Origin: Streptomyces thinghirensis
GTDB taxonomy: Bacteria > Actinomycetota > Actinomycetia > Streptomycetales > Streptomycetaceae
Assembly: GCA_021502835.1 (NCBI GenBank)
Contig: JAKFGP010000049.1
Location: 1 to 59,404 of the forward strand
Direction: 5' to 3'
DNA: 59,404 nt
In this document: positions 1 through 9,598 of the stretch, piece by piece
Position numbering within the stretch: position 1 is the stretch's first letter
Layout: the number at the start of each line of letters is the position of its first letter
The notes under the pieces: model-generated
Seen by the model: the letters and a program-made list of their open reading frames with translations, nothing else
What the model was told of the DNA's origin: nothing
Database searches by the model: none
Position numbers and translations under genes: made by a program

Positions 1-105
1 CTTCGTTCCAGTTTTTCAGGTGGTGGCAACCCTTGTCCGGGAATTTATGTAACCTTGTTTCCGCATTTATCGTGAAACGCTTTCTCGTTTTCGTGCGCCG
101 CTTCA
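1..105. other. Nanopore rapid-barcoding adapter and barcode (not genomic)
   Basis: This AT-rich stretch is unlike the very GC-rich DNA that follows. Positions 57-105 match, with a few base-call errors, the transposase adapter of Oxford Nanopore rapid barcoding kits: GCATTTATCGTGAAACGC at 63-80 and CGTGCGCCGCTTCA at 92-105 are diagnostic pieces. Positions 32-56 resemble rapid barcode 05 as I remember it (CTTGTCC at 32-38 and TGTAACCTT at 48-56 agree). The first bases, CTTCGTTC, fit the motor adapter. Genomic sequence starts at about 106, so any open frame crossing this stretch is artificial. Recognition is from memory. Confidence 0.9.
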
Positions 106-874
106 TCACGCCGTTTCATTCGCCGTCCTCCCACGACGACATCGCTTCCGCCGGGGCGCTGGCCGTAGCGGTCCTCGTGACGGCCGCCGTCGCCGGGGCG
201 CTGGACCGGCTGGTGCTCCAGCGGGTCGGGGGGACCGACCCGCACGCCGCCCATGTCCAGACCATCGTCACCATCGGCATAGACATCGTCTGGTCACCGA
301 CCTGGCCCGGCGGATCGGCGGTGACCTGCTGCCGCTCGGCGACCCCTGGGGCAAGTACCGGGTGACCGACCTGGGCCCGGGTGACCGTCGCCGACAACCG
401 CATCGCCACCCGATCCTGGTGTCCGCCCTGGCCATCGCGGCGCCTTCGCCCCTTCCGGTTCACCCCCTGGAGATGTCGCTGCGTGCGGCGGCCGAGGACG
501 GTGAGGCCGCCGCCCTCGCTGGGCGTACAGCTGACCCGCGTACGCACCGTCGCCTGGTGCCTGGCCGGCGGACTCGCCGCGCTCGCCGCGGTCTTCTGAT
601 CGCCTTCCCGGCACCGGGACTGGAGCGCACCACCGGGCAGATCGCCGCGAAGGCGTTCCCCGGCGGCCATTCTCGGCGGCATGGCCTCCCGGTCCGGTGC
701 CCTGGTCGGCAGCATGCTGATCGGCCTCACCGAGGCCTTCGTCGCCGGCCACCAGTCGAACTGCACGTCCTCGGCGAGGGCTTCGACGACGTCGCCCCGT
801 ACGCCGTGATGGTGCTGGTCCTCCTGGTGCGCCCCCGCCGGACTCTTCGCGGCGAAGGAGCGGCACGTGTCTGA
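106..874 (+). CDS. livH: Branched-chain amino acid-type ABC transporter permease, LivH family (5' truncated)
   Basis: This is the C-terminal part of an inner-membrane permease of the LivH class, which with LivM forms the channel of a branched-chain amino acid or related small-molecule importer. The beginning is lost at the end of the read. Visible family blocks, in different frames because of indels, are HVQTIVTIGIDIV (about 250-290), TRVRTVAWCLAGGLAALA (about 535-590), GSMLIGLTEAF (about 705-740) and YAVMVLVLLVRP (about 800-835), all hydrophobic membrane segments in family order. The stop at 872-874 overlaps the livM start by eight bases, so the two are probably translationally coupled. The ATP-binding subunits are not here and presumably lie upstream. 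The substrate cannot be told from sequence. Confidence 0.8.
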
Positions 875-2026
875 CCTTCTCAAGAGGGCACCCTCCTCGG
901 GCGCGGCGGACTCCTCGAGCAGGTCCGGCTCCTGCTACCCGCCCTCCTCCTGTGCGCCCCTGCCCTTCTACCTGGACGCCTTCTGGCTGCGCATCGACCC
1001 TGTTCTCCATGGCCGCTGGCCATCGGCGCCGTCGGGCTCGGCCTGCTCAGCGGCACCGCGGACAGCTCTCCCTCGGGCACGCCTTCTTCCTCGCCGTCGG
1101 CGCCTACGGGTGACGCTATGGCTGGCGGGCGAGCCCGGACCAGGGCTGCCGCCGGCCGTCGCCGCCGTCCTCGCCGTGCTGCTCGCCGGAACCGCCGGCG
1201 GCCTGTTCAGCCCCGTCGCCGGCCGGGGTGAAGGGCATCTACCTCGGCGTGGCCACCTCGCCCCTGGTCTTCCTCGGCCACCACGTCCTGCTCACCGCCG
1301 ACTCCGTCACCGGCGGCTTCAACGGACGCTCGGTGCCGCCCCTGGAGATCGGCGGATTCACCTTCGCCGAGACCGACCCCGGAACTGGCGGTCCTGGGCG
1401 TGCCGTTCGGGGCCGAGGAACGGCTCTGGTACCTGGGACTCGTCCTGTCTGCGCTGACCTGGTTCACCGCGCGCGGACTGCTGCGCGGGCGCCCCGGACG
1501 CGCCCCTGGTGGCGCTGCGCGACAGCGAGACCGCGGCGTCCGTGATGGGCGTGCACGTGGCCCGGTACCGCTCGGCCGCGTTCGTCGTCTCCTCGATGTA
1601 CGCGGGCCTGGCCGGGGTCCTCCTCGCGCTCTCCTTCCGCCGCGTCGTGCCCGACTACTTCTCCTCCTCCTCTCCGTCGACTACCTCGCCACAATCGTCA
1701 TCGGCGGCCTCGGGTCGGTGGCGGGCGCCACCGCCGGCGCCGTCTTCGTCACCGCGCTGCCCCTGCTGATGACCCGCTACGCCGACCAGTTGCCGCTGGT
1801 GGCGACCCCGGGCTCCGGCGACGGCTCGATCGGCCCGACCGAGGCCTCCCGCTACCTCTACGGCGCGGCGATCGTCGTGATCCTGCTCTACGCCCCGGAC
1901 GGCCTGCACGGGCTGGCCCGCCGGACCCGCGCACGCCTGCGCCGCAAGTCACCCGACGCCGGGCCCACGTCCCGGCCTCCCGCCACCACCGCCAACGCCG
2001 CACGAACCAAGGAGCACACCCCGTGA
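867..2026 (+). CDS. livM: Branched-chain amino acid-type ABC transporter permease, LivM family
   Basis: This is the second membrane subunit of the Liv-type importer. The GTG start at 867 lies inside the end of livH. Segments typical of LivM appear in order: LSGTAGQLSLGHAFFLAVGAY-like sequence around 1050-1110, VKGIYLGVAT near 1230, a conserved cytoplasmic ALRDSETAASVMGV at about 1510-1555, then LLLSVDYLATIVIGGLGSV near 1660-1720 and a last hydrophobic segment GAAIVVILLYAPDGLHG near 1865-1910. The C-terminus is basic and disordered. At least four frame shifts interrupt the gene (near 1000, 1110, 1225 and 1390). Its TGA stop overlaps the next start as GTGA at 2023-2026, which indicates a tightly coupled operon with the binding protein. 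Confidence 0.88.
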
Positions 2027-3303
2027 ACGTCACGCACTCCAGGCCCCGCACCACCCGGACCGCCGCCCTGGCCGGCGCACTGGCCGCCGTGCTGCTCGCG
2101 GGCACCGCATGCAGCACGAAGGCGGACGGCGGGTCCACCGACGATGCCGCCGACGGCGTCAAGGCCGGCCCCGAGTCAGCGACAAGGCCATCGAGCTGGG
2201 CGCGCTGACCGACCTCACCGGCCCCTACGCCACCCTCGGCAAGAGCATCGTGCAGGCCCAGCAGATGTGGGCCGACGAGACCAACTTGCCGCGGGCGGCA
2301 TCTGCGGCCGCAAGGTCGAGATCGTCGTCAAGGACCACGGCTACGACGTGCAGAAGGCGGTCACCGCCTACGCCGACATCTCCCCGGACGTCGTCGCCCT
2401 GCCGCAGGTCATCGGCTCGCCGGTGGTCGCGGCCCTGCTCGACGACATCGAGCGGGACCACATGCTGACCTTCCCGCAGGCCTGGGCCGCCTCCCTGCTC
2501 GGGATGGACCCCGTCCAGGTCCTCGGCACCACCTACGACCTCGACATGATCGCCGCCGTCGACTTCCTCACCCGCACCAAGAAGATCGCCAAGGGCGACA
2601 CGATCGGCCACGTGTACTCGAGGGCGACTACGGCGCCAACGCGCTGGAGGGTTCCGGAGTGGGCCGCTGAGCAGGCCGGGATGAAGGTGGTGGGCCAGAA
2701 GATCAAGGCCACGGACACCGATCTGACCGCGCAGGTGTCGGCGCTGAGCAAGGCCGGGGTGAAGGCGATCCTGATCAGCGTGGGGCCCCGCCCAGACCGC
2801 ATCCTCGCCGGCGTGGCCGCCGCCCGGGCCTGAAGGTGCCGATCGTCAGCAGCGCTCCCGGATACTCCCGCAGCTGATGAAGACGCCCGCGGCGCCGGCG
2901 CTGGAGGCCGTGGTCCACGTGGTCAGCGCCGCACCGGCGGTCAGCTCCGACCTGCCGGGCGTCAAGAAGATGGTCGCCTCCTACAACAAGAAGTACCCGG
3001 GCGAGCCGGTCGGACTCCGGCGTGCTCTCGGGCTACAACGCCGCCCAGTTGATGGGCGCCGACCTGAAGAAGGCCTGCGAGGGCGGCAGCCTCACCCGAC
3101 AGGACGTGGTCAAGGCGCACCGCTCGCAGAAGAACGCCGACACCGGCCTCGGCACCCCGCAGAACTTCACCCTGGTGACCGAGCCGGCCAGCCGGTCCAC
3201 CTACGTGCTGAAGCCCGACGCCAAGGCGGCCGGCGGCCTGGTCGGCGTGGAGGAGGCCCACAAGGCGCCCGGCGTCGACGCGTACCTGGCCGGACGCGGC
3301 TGA
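2023..3303 (+). CDS. livK: Periplasmic-type substrate-binding lipoprotein of Liv-type ABC importer
   Basis: This is the extracellular receptor of the importer, a type I periplasmic-binding-fold protein (Leu/Ile/Val-binding family). The N-terminus has a basic stretch, a hydrophobic run and the lipobox LAGTAC, so it should be lipid-anchored after cleavage before Cys. Downstream are family blocks ALTDLTGPYATLGKSIVQA, GGICGRKVEIVVKDHGYD, VGQKIKATDTDLTAQVSAL and GVKAILISVGPAQ. The start is the GTG at 2023 that overlaps the livM stop. About 425 residues is normal for the family. Shifts lie near 2175, 2290, 2625, 2655, 2790, 2870 and 3010. A strong hairpin follows, so this is the operon's last gene. 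Ligand unknown. Confidence 0.9.
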
Positions 3304-3311
3304 CCGAGGTG

Positions 3312-3356
3312 GGTGGCCGTCAACTCGACTGTCCCGCAGTCGCCTTGACGGCCACC
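3312..3356 (+). terminator. Rho-independent-like terminator after the liv operon
   Basis: The arms 3312-3323 (GGTGGCCGTCAA) and 3345-3356 (TTGACGGCCACC) are exact inverse complements. The loop holds a second small stem (CGACT / AGTCG). There is no long T run, as is usual in high-GC actinobacteria. It lies nine bases after the stop of the binding protein. Confidence 0.75.
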
Positions 3357-3451
3357 TGATCCGCGCACTGGTTTCCCCTGACCGCCGGGTCTCTAGGATG
3401 TACTCTCGGTCATGCCGAGTGCAGTTGGCGCGGTACAGAGCTGGGGGAAAG

Positions 3452-4269
3452 ATGCAAGCCGACAAGCAGTTGTCCACGGAGATCGACGCCAACGTGCCAA
3501 CGGCAGCACGTATGTCCGACTACTACCTCGGCGGCAAGGACAACTACGCGGCCGACCGGGCGGCGGTCGGGAACTCGACAAGGTCGTCCCCAGCACCCGT
3601 CGGCTCGCGCTCAACAACCGGCGCTTCCTGCAGCGGGTCGTCAGGACCCTCGCGAGGACTACGGCATCCGCCAGTTCCTGGACCACGGCTCCGGCCTGCC
3701 CACGCAGGACAACGTCCACCAGGTCGCGCAGCCGATCGCCCCCGAGTCCCGTGTCGTCTACGTCGACAACGACCCGATGGTGCTGGTCCACGGCCGTGCG
3801 CTGCTCGACCAGAACGACCGGACCGCCGTCATCCACGCCGACATGCGTTCGACGGAGGAGATCTTCTCCCACCCGGACACGCAGCGCCTGATCGACTTCT
3901 CGCAGCCGGTGGCCGTGCTGTTCAACTCGGTCTTCCACTGCATCCCGGACAGCGACACCGACGGCCCGACGGCCGTGATCCGCCGCGTCACCGAGCGACT
4001 GGTGCCCGGGAGCTACGCCGTGATGTGCCAGCTGGTCAGTGACGACGCCGAGGTGCGGGAGTCTGTCACGGCCTTCATGAACCAGGCGACGCAGGGGCAC
4101 TGGGGCCGGGTCCCGCGAGCCCAAGGACGTCGAGGCCTACTTTGAGGGCATGGACATCCTGGAGCCGGGCCTGGTGGAGGTCTCCACCTGGCGTCCGGAC
4201 AGCGAGGTGGCTCCGCGCCAGCTCACCGACGAGTGGATCGAGTTCGGCGGTCCCGGCCGCATCCGCTAG
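3452..4269 (+). CDS. SAM-dependent methyltransferase, DUF574 (Methyltransf_19) family
   Basis: This is a member of a family very abundant in Streptomyces and assigned to SAM-dependent methyltransferases; physiological substrates are generally unknown. The N-terminal hallmark PTAARMSDYYLGGKDNYAAD is at about 3500-3555. Further blocks are RRFLQRVVR, the nucleotide-binding strand VVYVDNDPMVLVHGRALL (about 3745-3800), the FNSVFHCIPDSDT-like region and a C-terminal RQLTDEWIEFGGPGR just before the TAG at 4267-4269. The ATG at 3452 was chosen because GGGGGAAAG precedes it and the family starts about 20 residues before the PTAARM motif. Length (about 270 aa) is normal. Shifts lie near 3570, 3650, 3705 and 4110. 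It stands alone between two terminators. Confidence 0.88.
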
Positions 4270-4283
4270 CGGAGAGAGCATCC

Positions 4284-4316
4284 GGGCCGCGCGCTACGCG
4301 TGCGGCCCTTCTCTTT
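4284..4316. terminator. Bidirectional terminator between convergent genes
   Basis: Arms 4284-4293 and 4299-4308 (GGGCCGCGCG and CGTGCGGCCC) form a 10-bp stem with one G:T pair and a 5-base loop. It is followed on the + strand by TTCTCTTT. It separates the methyltransferase stop (4269) from the stop of the minus-strand regulator (4323). Confidence 0.75.
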
Positions 4317-4322
4317 CGCGCG

Positions 4323-5240
4323 CTACTTCTGGGCGTAGCGCTGCGCCATCGCCTCGCGCAGCAGTTCCAGTGACTCGCGCGGAGTGAGCGCCTCGTCGGC
4401 CAGTCGGTCCAGCGCGACCCGGTACTCCTCGGTCTCGTCGCGGTCCTCGAGGAAGTTGGCGCTCTTGATGTGCTCCAGGTAGACCACGTCGGGCAGGTCG
4501 ATGCCGCCGAAACGCAGATAGGTGACCGGGATCGCGGGTGCCGACGCGTTCGTCACGTCCAGCGGCACGATCTGCAGCGTCACGTGGGGCTGCCCGGCCA
4601 TCTCGACGAGGTGCGCGAGCTGTTCACGCATGACTTCGCGGCTGCCCAGGACCCGCAGCAGTACGGACTCGTCGATGATCGCCCACAACTGAGGCGCGTC
4701 TCCGCGGCGCAGCAACTCCGCGCGGCGCATACGTAGTTCGACACGCCGCTGGACCTCACCGGCAGGCGCGTTCGGCAGGCCCCGCTCGACCACGGCCCGG
4801 GTGTAGTCCGCGGTCTGGAGCAGGCCGGGCACGTACTGATCTCGAAGGTGCGGATGGTCGCCGCGGCCTCCTGGAGTCCGACCAGACGGTCGAACCACTC
4901 GGGCATGAGGCGCTTGTCGTACCGCTGCCACCAGCCCGGTTCGCCGGCCCGCTGCAACAGCTTGACCAGCACCGAGGCCTCGTAGGCGTCGGTGCCGTAC
5001 CGCTCCAGGATCGCGCGGACGTCCGTCTCCGTCGGAGGTTTGCGGCCCTTGCCCGACTCGATGGGGAGAGCTTCGCCGGGCTGAACCCGATGTCGCGTGC
5101 CGCCTGTTCCTGGGACAGGCCGGCGTCCTCGCGGAAGCCCGCCAGCTGAACACCGACGAGCATCTTCAGTAGAGTCGGGCCGGCTCGGCCCTGTCCAGAT
5201 AGGGTTCGAGACGGGAGAGGCGATGCGATGCGGCGGACAT
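4323..5240 (-). CDS. XRE-family regulator with C-terminal DUF5753 domain
   Basis: This is a DNA-binding protein of the Streptomyces XRE/DUF5753 family, whose members often pair with a DUF397 protein and affect development or antibiotic production. The helix-turn-helix is in the first third: VGVQLAGFREDAGLSQEQAA then RDIGFSPAKLS. The DUF5753 part has TADYTRAVVERGLPNAPAGE, RRVELRMRRAELLRR, LWAIIDESVLLRVLGS and a C-terminal ESLELLREAMAQRYAQK. I chose the ATG at 5238-5240 because the leader from there, RLSRLEPYLDRAEP, is typical and needs one shift (about 5170) to join the HTH. Other shifts are near 5065 and 4840. Length about 300 aa is usual. A DUF397 gene lies directly upstream on the same strand. 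Confidence 0.88.
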
Positions 5241-5397
5241 CCTGACTCCCAGCAGACCGGCAGACTTGAGAAACCACACTATCTCATCCCGCATGTGCCC
5301 GCCGCATCAGCCAGTGGGAAACGGGTAGTTGGCCTCCGCTTCACGAGGCCTCCGCTTACGATGGCCGCCCGCCTCGCCGGCCGCTCCCGGCCCCGCT

Positions 5398-5628
5398 TCA
5401 CCAGCAGGTGGTCGAACTCGCCCTCCTTCGCCCCGGCCAGGAAGGCGGCCACCTCCGCAGAGGTGTAGACGAGCGCGGGGCCGTCCGGATCACGGGAAGT
5501 TGCGCATCGCGATGCCTCCGTCCACGAGGGGCGACCTCGACGCAGTTGCCCTCGGCGTTGCTGTGCCGACTCTTCTTCCAGCAGGCGTCCAACAGGCTGG
5601 CCTGCACTCCGTTGCGCACTGGTGGCAC
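5398..5628 (-). CDS. DUF397-domain small protein
   Basis: This is a small acidic protein of the DUF397 family, partner of the neighbouring XRE/DUF5753 regulator. Family blocks are WKKSRHSNAEGNCVEVA at the N-terminus and, after a shift near 5500, RDPDGPALVYTSAEVAAFL with AGAKEGEFDHLL at the C-terminus. The GTG start at 5626-5628 is preceded by an excellent ribosome site, AAGGAGACC (5640-5632). The family normally ends soon after GEFD, which fits the stop at 5398; without the last shift the frame would run on to 5279. In this locus the DUF397 gene is transcribed before the regulator, the reverse of the commonest order. Confidence 0.85.
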   Translation of the reverse strand: MPPVRNGVQASLLDACWKKSRHSNAEGNCVEVAPRGRRHRDAQLPVIRTAPRSSTPLRRWPPSWPGRRRASSTTCW

Positions 5629-5713
5629 CGCGGTCTCCTTGCCGTTCGGGGGAGCGGACCGAGCCCCGTCCCGGTCCCCGTGCGCTCCCGTCCGATTTTT
5701 TCGCGCAATTTCT

Positions 5714-5750
5714 CGTGCAATTGCACGCGAGCGCTGTCAGCGTGGATAAT
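5714..5750 (+). promoter_or_regulatory. HrdB-like promoter overlapping a perfect 14-bp palindrome
   Basis: TTGCAC (5721-5726) and GATAAT (5745-5750) are separated by 18 bases, a good vegetative promoter reading toward the ATPase gene at 5811. The -35 lies in the perfect palindrome CGTGCAATTGCACG (5714-5727). Because this is the divergent region between the DUF397/XRE pair and the ATPase gene, the palindrome is a candidate operator for the XRE regulator. That role is inferred. Confidence 0.55.
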
Positions 5751-5810
5751 AGCCGTGGCGTCAACCCCTCGGTCGGCGCCCCCGTTCTGACGTCGCATCA
5801 GGGAGATGCC

Positions 5811-6390
5811 GTGTCGTCACCTGCGCATCCAACGCTCCGGTCGCCCGGCGAACCCGTGTCGGAGGCAGGCCCGGCAGAGCCGGTTCGGACAGCTCCGCGC
5901 GCGGCGCGACCGACCGCCGGCCGGGGCGAGTGGCCGTTCCCCGCTTCCCAGGCGAAGCACCACGCCCCAGGCGGCCCACCCGCATCCGCCGTGCTGCGCG
6001 TCGCGTGCAGCGGGGAGGGGTTCGCCCGGGCCCGGGTCTTCACGCGGGACACGTTGAGCGGCTGGTCCCTGGACCGGCACGCCGACGACGCGGTCCTCGT
6101 GATCACCGAGCTCGTCTCCAACGCCGTGAGGCACGCGGTGCCGTCGGCGGCGGCCGGCGCACCCGAGGTCAGGCTGGGGCTCGCCCTGGCCCCCGACCAC
6201 CTGACGCTGACCGTCTCCGACCCCAGGGACAACGCGCCGGTGTTCGCCCCGTCCGGGATCTCCGCCCTCCAGGAGCACGGACGCGGCCTGTGCATCGTCG
6301 ACGCCCTCGCCGAGGAATGGGGCTGGACCCCGGAGGCCCCCGGCGGGCAAGACCGTCTGGGTCAAGTTGTCGACCCGCCCCCTCACCTGA
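5811..6390 (+). CDS. RsbW-like ATP-binding protein (HATPase_c, anti-sigma kinase type)
   Basis: This is a stand-alone GHKL ATPase domain of the type that in Streptomyces acts as an anti-sigma factor serine kinase or related partner-switching protein. The N-box VLVITELVSNAVRHAV (about 6095-6140) carries the Mg-ATP binding Glu and Asn. VSDPRDNAPVF is the G1 box, and EHGRGLCIVDALAEEWGW with GKTVWVKL forms the ATP lid and final strand. The N-terminal 60 residues are Pro/Ala-rich and low complexity. The GTG start at 5811 has GGGAG just upstream. One shift near 6350 displaces the final strand. The target sigma factor is unknown. Confidence 0.85.
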
Positions 6391-6419
6391 CCCGACTGCC
6401 GCCGGAAGGGCCCCACACC

Positions 6420-6970
6420 ATGCGCAGCGCTCCGAAACCCGACCCGAGCACCCGGCGCACCGACCGTCAGACGCAGCCGCCCGGCTCGCCTCGGGCCGCC
6501 GGTCCCCTCGCGGGGCTGGACGGCGTGCCCCTGGAGCGAGATCCAGGACTCCAGCGGTTCCGCGGCGGCCATTCCCCGGCTGCTGCGCAAGGTCGCGTTG
6601 GGGGACGCCGAGACCGCCCGTGCCGCCCTCGGTGATCTGCGGAAACGCATCTGCCAGTACGGGTTCGTCGTCGAACAGGCCACCGCCGCGACCGTCCCCT
6701 CCTGTGGGAACTGGCGCAGCGGCCCCAGGTGAGCTGCCGGGCGCAGATCATCCAGCTGCTCAAGAACATCGCCGACGCCCGCCAGTGGGAGACCACCGCC
6801 ACCGCCTACCCGAAGCTGCTCAACCACCGGGAGAACCCCGTGGCATGGGAGCGCGCGGCGCGGCAGGCCGTCCGCGCCCGGCGGGACGGGCTGGAGCGGC
6901 GCTGCTGGCCGAGGGCGACAGCGAGATCGCGCGGGCCACGACCGAACTGGCCCGCACACTCGGAGACTGA
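6420..6970 (+). CDS. HEAT-repeat-like small protein
   Basis: This is a predicted cytoplasmic, helix-rich protein of about 180 aa. It resembles a Streptomyces family annotated as HEAT-repeat proteins, starting with a [24 protein letters not shown] motif. Visible helices include [57 protein letters not shown] and ARTLGD at the end. It starts at the ATG at 6420, thirty bases after the ATPase gene, and could be co-transcribed with it. Shifts lie near 6535, 6595, 6700 and 6895. No catalytic motif is visible. HEAT-like proteins commonly bind proteins, but no partner can be named. Confidence 0.7.
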
Positions 6971-7007
6971 GACCCGCGCCCTCCACGGGGGAGAAGGCGC
7001 GGGTCTC
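6969..7007 (+). terminator. Terminator overlapping the end of the HEAT-like gene
   Basis: Exact 12-base arms GAGACCCGCGCC (6969-6980) and GGCGCGGGTCTC (6996-7007) enclose a 15-base loop. The first arm overlaps the TGA stop at 6968-6970. Confidence 0.75.
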
Positions 7008-7160
7008 CCTCCGACGCACCGGCACACGGGCGGACGGGCCTACGGGTGTACGGCGCAGGGGCGTTCCGGCCTTCGGGACGGTGTGGCGTACTCCTCGGCG
7101 ACGGGGTAGGAAAGCGCGGGACGAGCGCTTGCCCCCTCGGTCACCAGGAGGACCACGCCG

Positions 7161-8932
7161 ATGGCGTCGCCGCTCGAAAAGCCACTCGATCACCGCTACC
7201 GGGGCGAACACCCGATACGCACGCTCGTCCTACCTGTTCCGCGCCGACCGCCGCCGTCTGGCGGGGGCCGTCGCGGTCTTCACCGTCAAGCACAGTCCCG
7301 TCTGGCTGCTGCCGCTCATCACCGCGTCGATCATCGACACCGTCGTCCAGCACGGACCGATCGGCGACCTGTGGACCAGTACCGGGATCATCATGTTCAT
7401 CCTGGTGGTCAACTACCCGCTGCACCTGCTGTACGTCCGCTCCTGTACGGCAGTGTGCGCCGCATGGAGCACCGCCCTGCGCTCCGCGCTGTGCACCCGC
7501 ATGCAGCAGCTCTCCATCGGCTACCACTCGCGGGTCAGCGCCGGCGTCCTGCAGGCCAAGGTCGTCCGGGACGTGGAGACGGTGGAGCAGATGGTGCAGC
7601 AGACCGCGGAGACAGGGCTGGGCGCGTTCACCGTCCTCACCGGCGGCCTGATCATCATCGCCGTGCGCACACCGGAGTTCCTGCCGGTCTTCCTCGTCGT
7701 CGTACCCGCCGCCTCCCTTCTCGTGGCCCGGCTCCGCGCCCGGCTGCGCAGCCGCAGCGAGCACTTCCGCCACGAGGTCGAGACCCTGTCCTCCAGGGTC
7801 ACGGAGATGACCCGGCTCATCCCGGTCACCCGCGCCCACGGCCTGGAGGGCAAGGCGCTGCGCCGCATGGACGGCACCCTGGACCGCCTGCTGACCTCCG
7901 GCAACCGCCTCGACCTGGTCAACGGCCGCTTCGGGTCGCTGTCCTGGGTCGTGCTCAACGTGGTCGGCGTACTGGTCCTCGCGGGCGCCGCGCTGGTCTC
8001 GTACCACGGCGTCTGGGGCGTCACCGCCGGCGACGTCGTCATGCTCAGCGCCTTCCTGACCACCCTCACCAGCTCCACGACAACGTTGGCGGGGCTGGCG
8101 CCGGTCATCACCAAGGGCCTGGAGTCCGTCCGTTCGGTCGGCGAGGTGCTCCAGGCCCCCGAACTGGAGGACAACGAGGGAAGGCGGAGCTCGCCTCGCT
8201 GCGCGGCGCCGTCACCTTCGAGGGCGTCGGGCACCTCTACGACGGCGACGGGCGGCCCGCCGTCAGCGACTCCACGCTCGCGGTCCGACCGGGCGAGACC
8301 ATCGCGCTGGTGGGCGCGTCCCGGGGCGGGCAAGTCCACCGTCCTCAACCTGGTCATCGGCTTCCTGCGGCCGACCGCGAGGCCGGCTGCTACTCGACGG
8401 CACCGATATGGACACCCTCGACCTGCGCACGTACCGGCGCTTCGTCTCGGTGGTGCCGCAGGAGTCCATCCTCTTCGACGGCACGATCCGGGAGAACGTC
8501 GCCTACGGCATGGAGGACGCCGACGAGGAGGCGGTGCGCGCGGCCCTGCGGGACGCCAACGCGCTGGAGTTCGTCGACCGGCTGCCGCAGGGCCTCGACA
8601 CCCTGGTCGGGAGCACGGCGCACGGCTCTCCGGAGGTCAGCGCCAGCGCCTGGCCATCGCCCGCGCGCTGATCCGGGACCCGAGGGTGCTCATCCTGGAC
8701 GAGGCCACCTCGGCGCTGGACACCCGCTCGGAGGCGCTCGTCCAGCAGGCGCTGGCCAGGCTCCTGCGCGGGCGCACCACGTTCGTCGTCGCGCACCGGC
8801 TGTCCACCGTGCGGGGTGCGGACCGGATCGTGGTGATGGGCGAGGGCCGGATCCAGGAGACCGGAACCCACGAGGAACTGCTGGGCAGGGGAAGGGGCGT
8901 ACGCGGCACTGCACAGCGGCCAGGCCGCCTGA
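7161..8932 (+). CDS. ABC exporter half-transporter (membrane domain fused to ATPase)
   Basis: This is a type I ABC exporter subunit that works as a dimer in the cytoplasmic membrane. The first half carries about six membrane helices (for example [65 protein letters not shown]). The ATPase half has a Walker A GASGAGKST-like stretch at about 8313-8340, broken by one extra base. The Q-loop region reads [18 protein letters not shown], the signature is [15 protein letters not shown], Walker B is [12 protein letters not shown] and the H-loop is [10 protein letters not shown]. The length (about 590 aa) is standard. The start is the ATG at 7161. Shifts fall near 7225, 8180, 8330, 8385, 8620 and 8892. 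The convergent TetR gene may not control it. Substrate unknown. Confidence 0.9.
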
Positions 8933-8960
8933 GCGGGTCCGGCGGCCAGTGCCCCGGACG

Positions 8961-9557
8961 TCAGGCCCCGGCCGGGCGTCGGCGCCCAGTACCTGGCCGG
9001 TGAAGTCCGCCAGTTGGGCCCGCATCCTCTCGCGCGGCACGCCCTCCGGGCCGGCCAGGTGCTCGACCAGGTCGGCCCGTACGGCGGCGAGCAGCGCGTG
9101 GGCGGCGAAGTCGCCGTCGGCGAGGCCGGGAACCTGCTCCAGCATGGTGCGCAGGAGGGTGTGCCAGCGCCCGTAGTGCGCCGCCCCGTAGGGAGCTGTC
9201 GCCGCCGGCGCCCTCCAGGACCAGGGCGAGGCGCCGGTTGTCGAGTTTGAAGCACAGGAGGGCGTCGAGCACGGCGGGGACGCGCTGCGGCGGGGAGTGC
9301 CGGGGCCCAGCGGTGGCGGACCCGTCGTGACGGCCTCCTCGATCGGCTCCAGCCGTGCCTCGTACAGCGCCTTGATCAGTCCGGTCCGGTCGCCGAAGGT
9401 CCGGAAGAGCGTCCCCTTGCCGACACCGGCCGCCGCCACGACGTCCGCCATGGTCACGTCGTCCGGGCGCGCGCAGCGGACGAAGAGGGTGTCGGCGGCC
9501 GCGAGAACGGCCGCCCGGTTGCGGGCCGCGTCCTTTGCGGGGCTTGCGCTCGGTCAC
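8961..9557 (-). CDS. TetR-family transcriptional regulator
   Basis: This is a repressor-type regulator with an N-terminal TetR helix-turn-helix: [20 protein letters not shown] then [19 protein letters not shown], followed by a ligand-binding helical domain ([21 protein letters not shown], [29 protein letters not shown] near the end). The GTG at 9557 is chosen because GAGGAG precedes it and TERKPRKD-type sequence leads into the HTH. The end is uncertain because of late shifts; 8961 is the stop nearest to the convergent ABC gene. About 195 aa is normal. Two palindromes in the divergent spacer (9599-9642) are its likely operators, so it probably represses the SnoaL-like/NmrA-like pair and itself. 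Confidence 0.85.
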   Translation of the reverse strand: MTERKPRKGRGPQPGGRSRGRRHPLRPLRAPGRRDHGGRRGGGRCRQGDALPDLRRPDRTDQGAVRGTAGADRGGRHDGSATAGPRHSPPQRVPAVLDALLCFKLDNRRLALVLEGAGGDSSLRGGALRALAHPPAHHAGAGSRPRRRRLRRPRAARRRTGRPGRAPGRPGGRAAREDAGPTGGLHRPGTGRRRPAGA

Positions 9558-9598
9558 AGGGGGTCTCCTCCCGTCGCGGGCTCGGTGCGTGTTGCGAA

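Noticed and set aside
33..365. An open frame of about 110 codons at the very start
   Set aside because: Its first third lies in the synthetic adapter and barcode; only the part after 105 belongs to the truncated livH gene.
3452..4269. The DUF574 methyltransferase as the missing graspetide methyltransferase
   Set aside because: It is 9 kb away, in a separate transcription unit, and belongs to a different family from the isoaspartate-type enzymes of graspetide loci.
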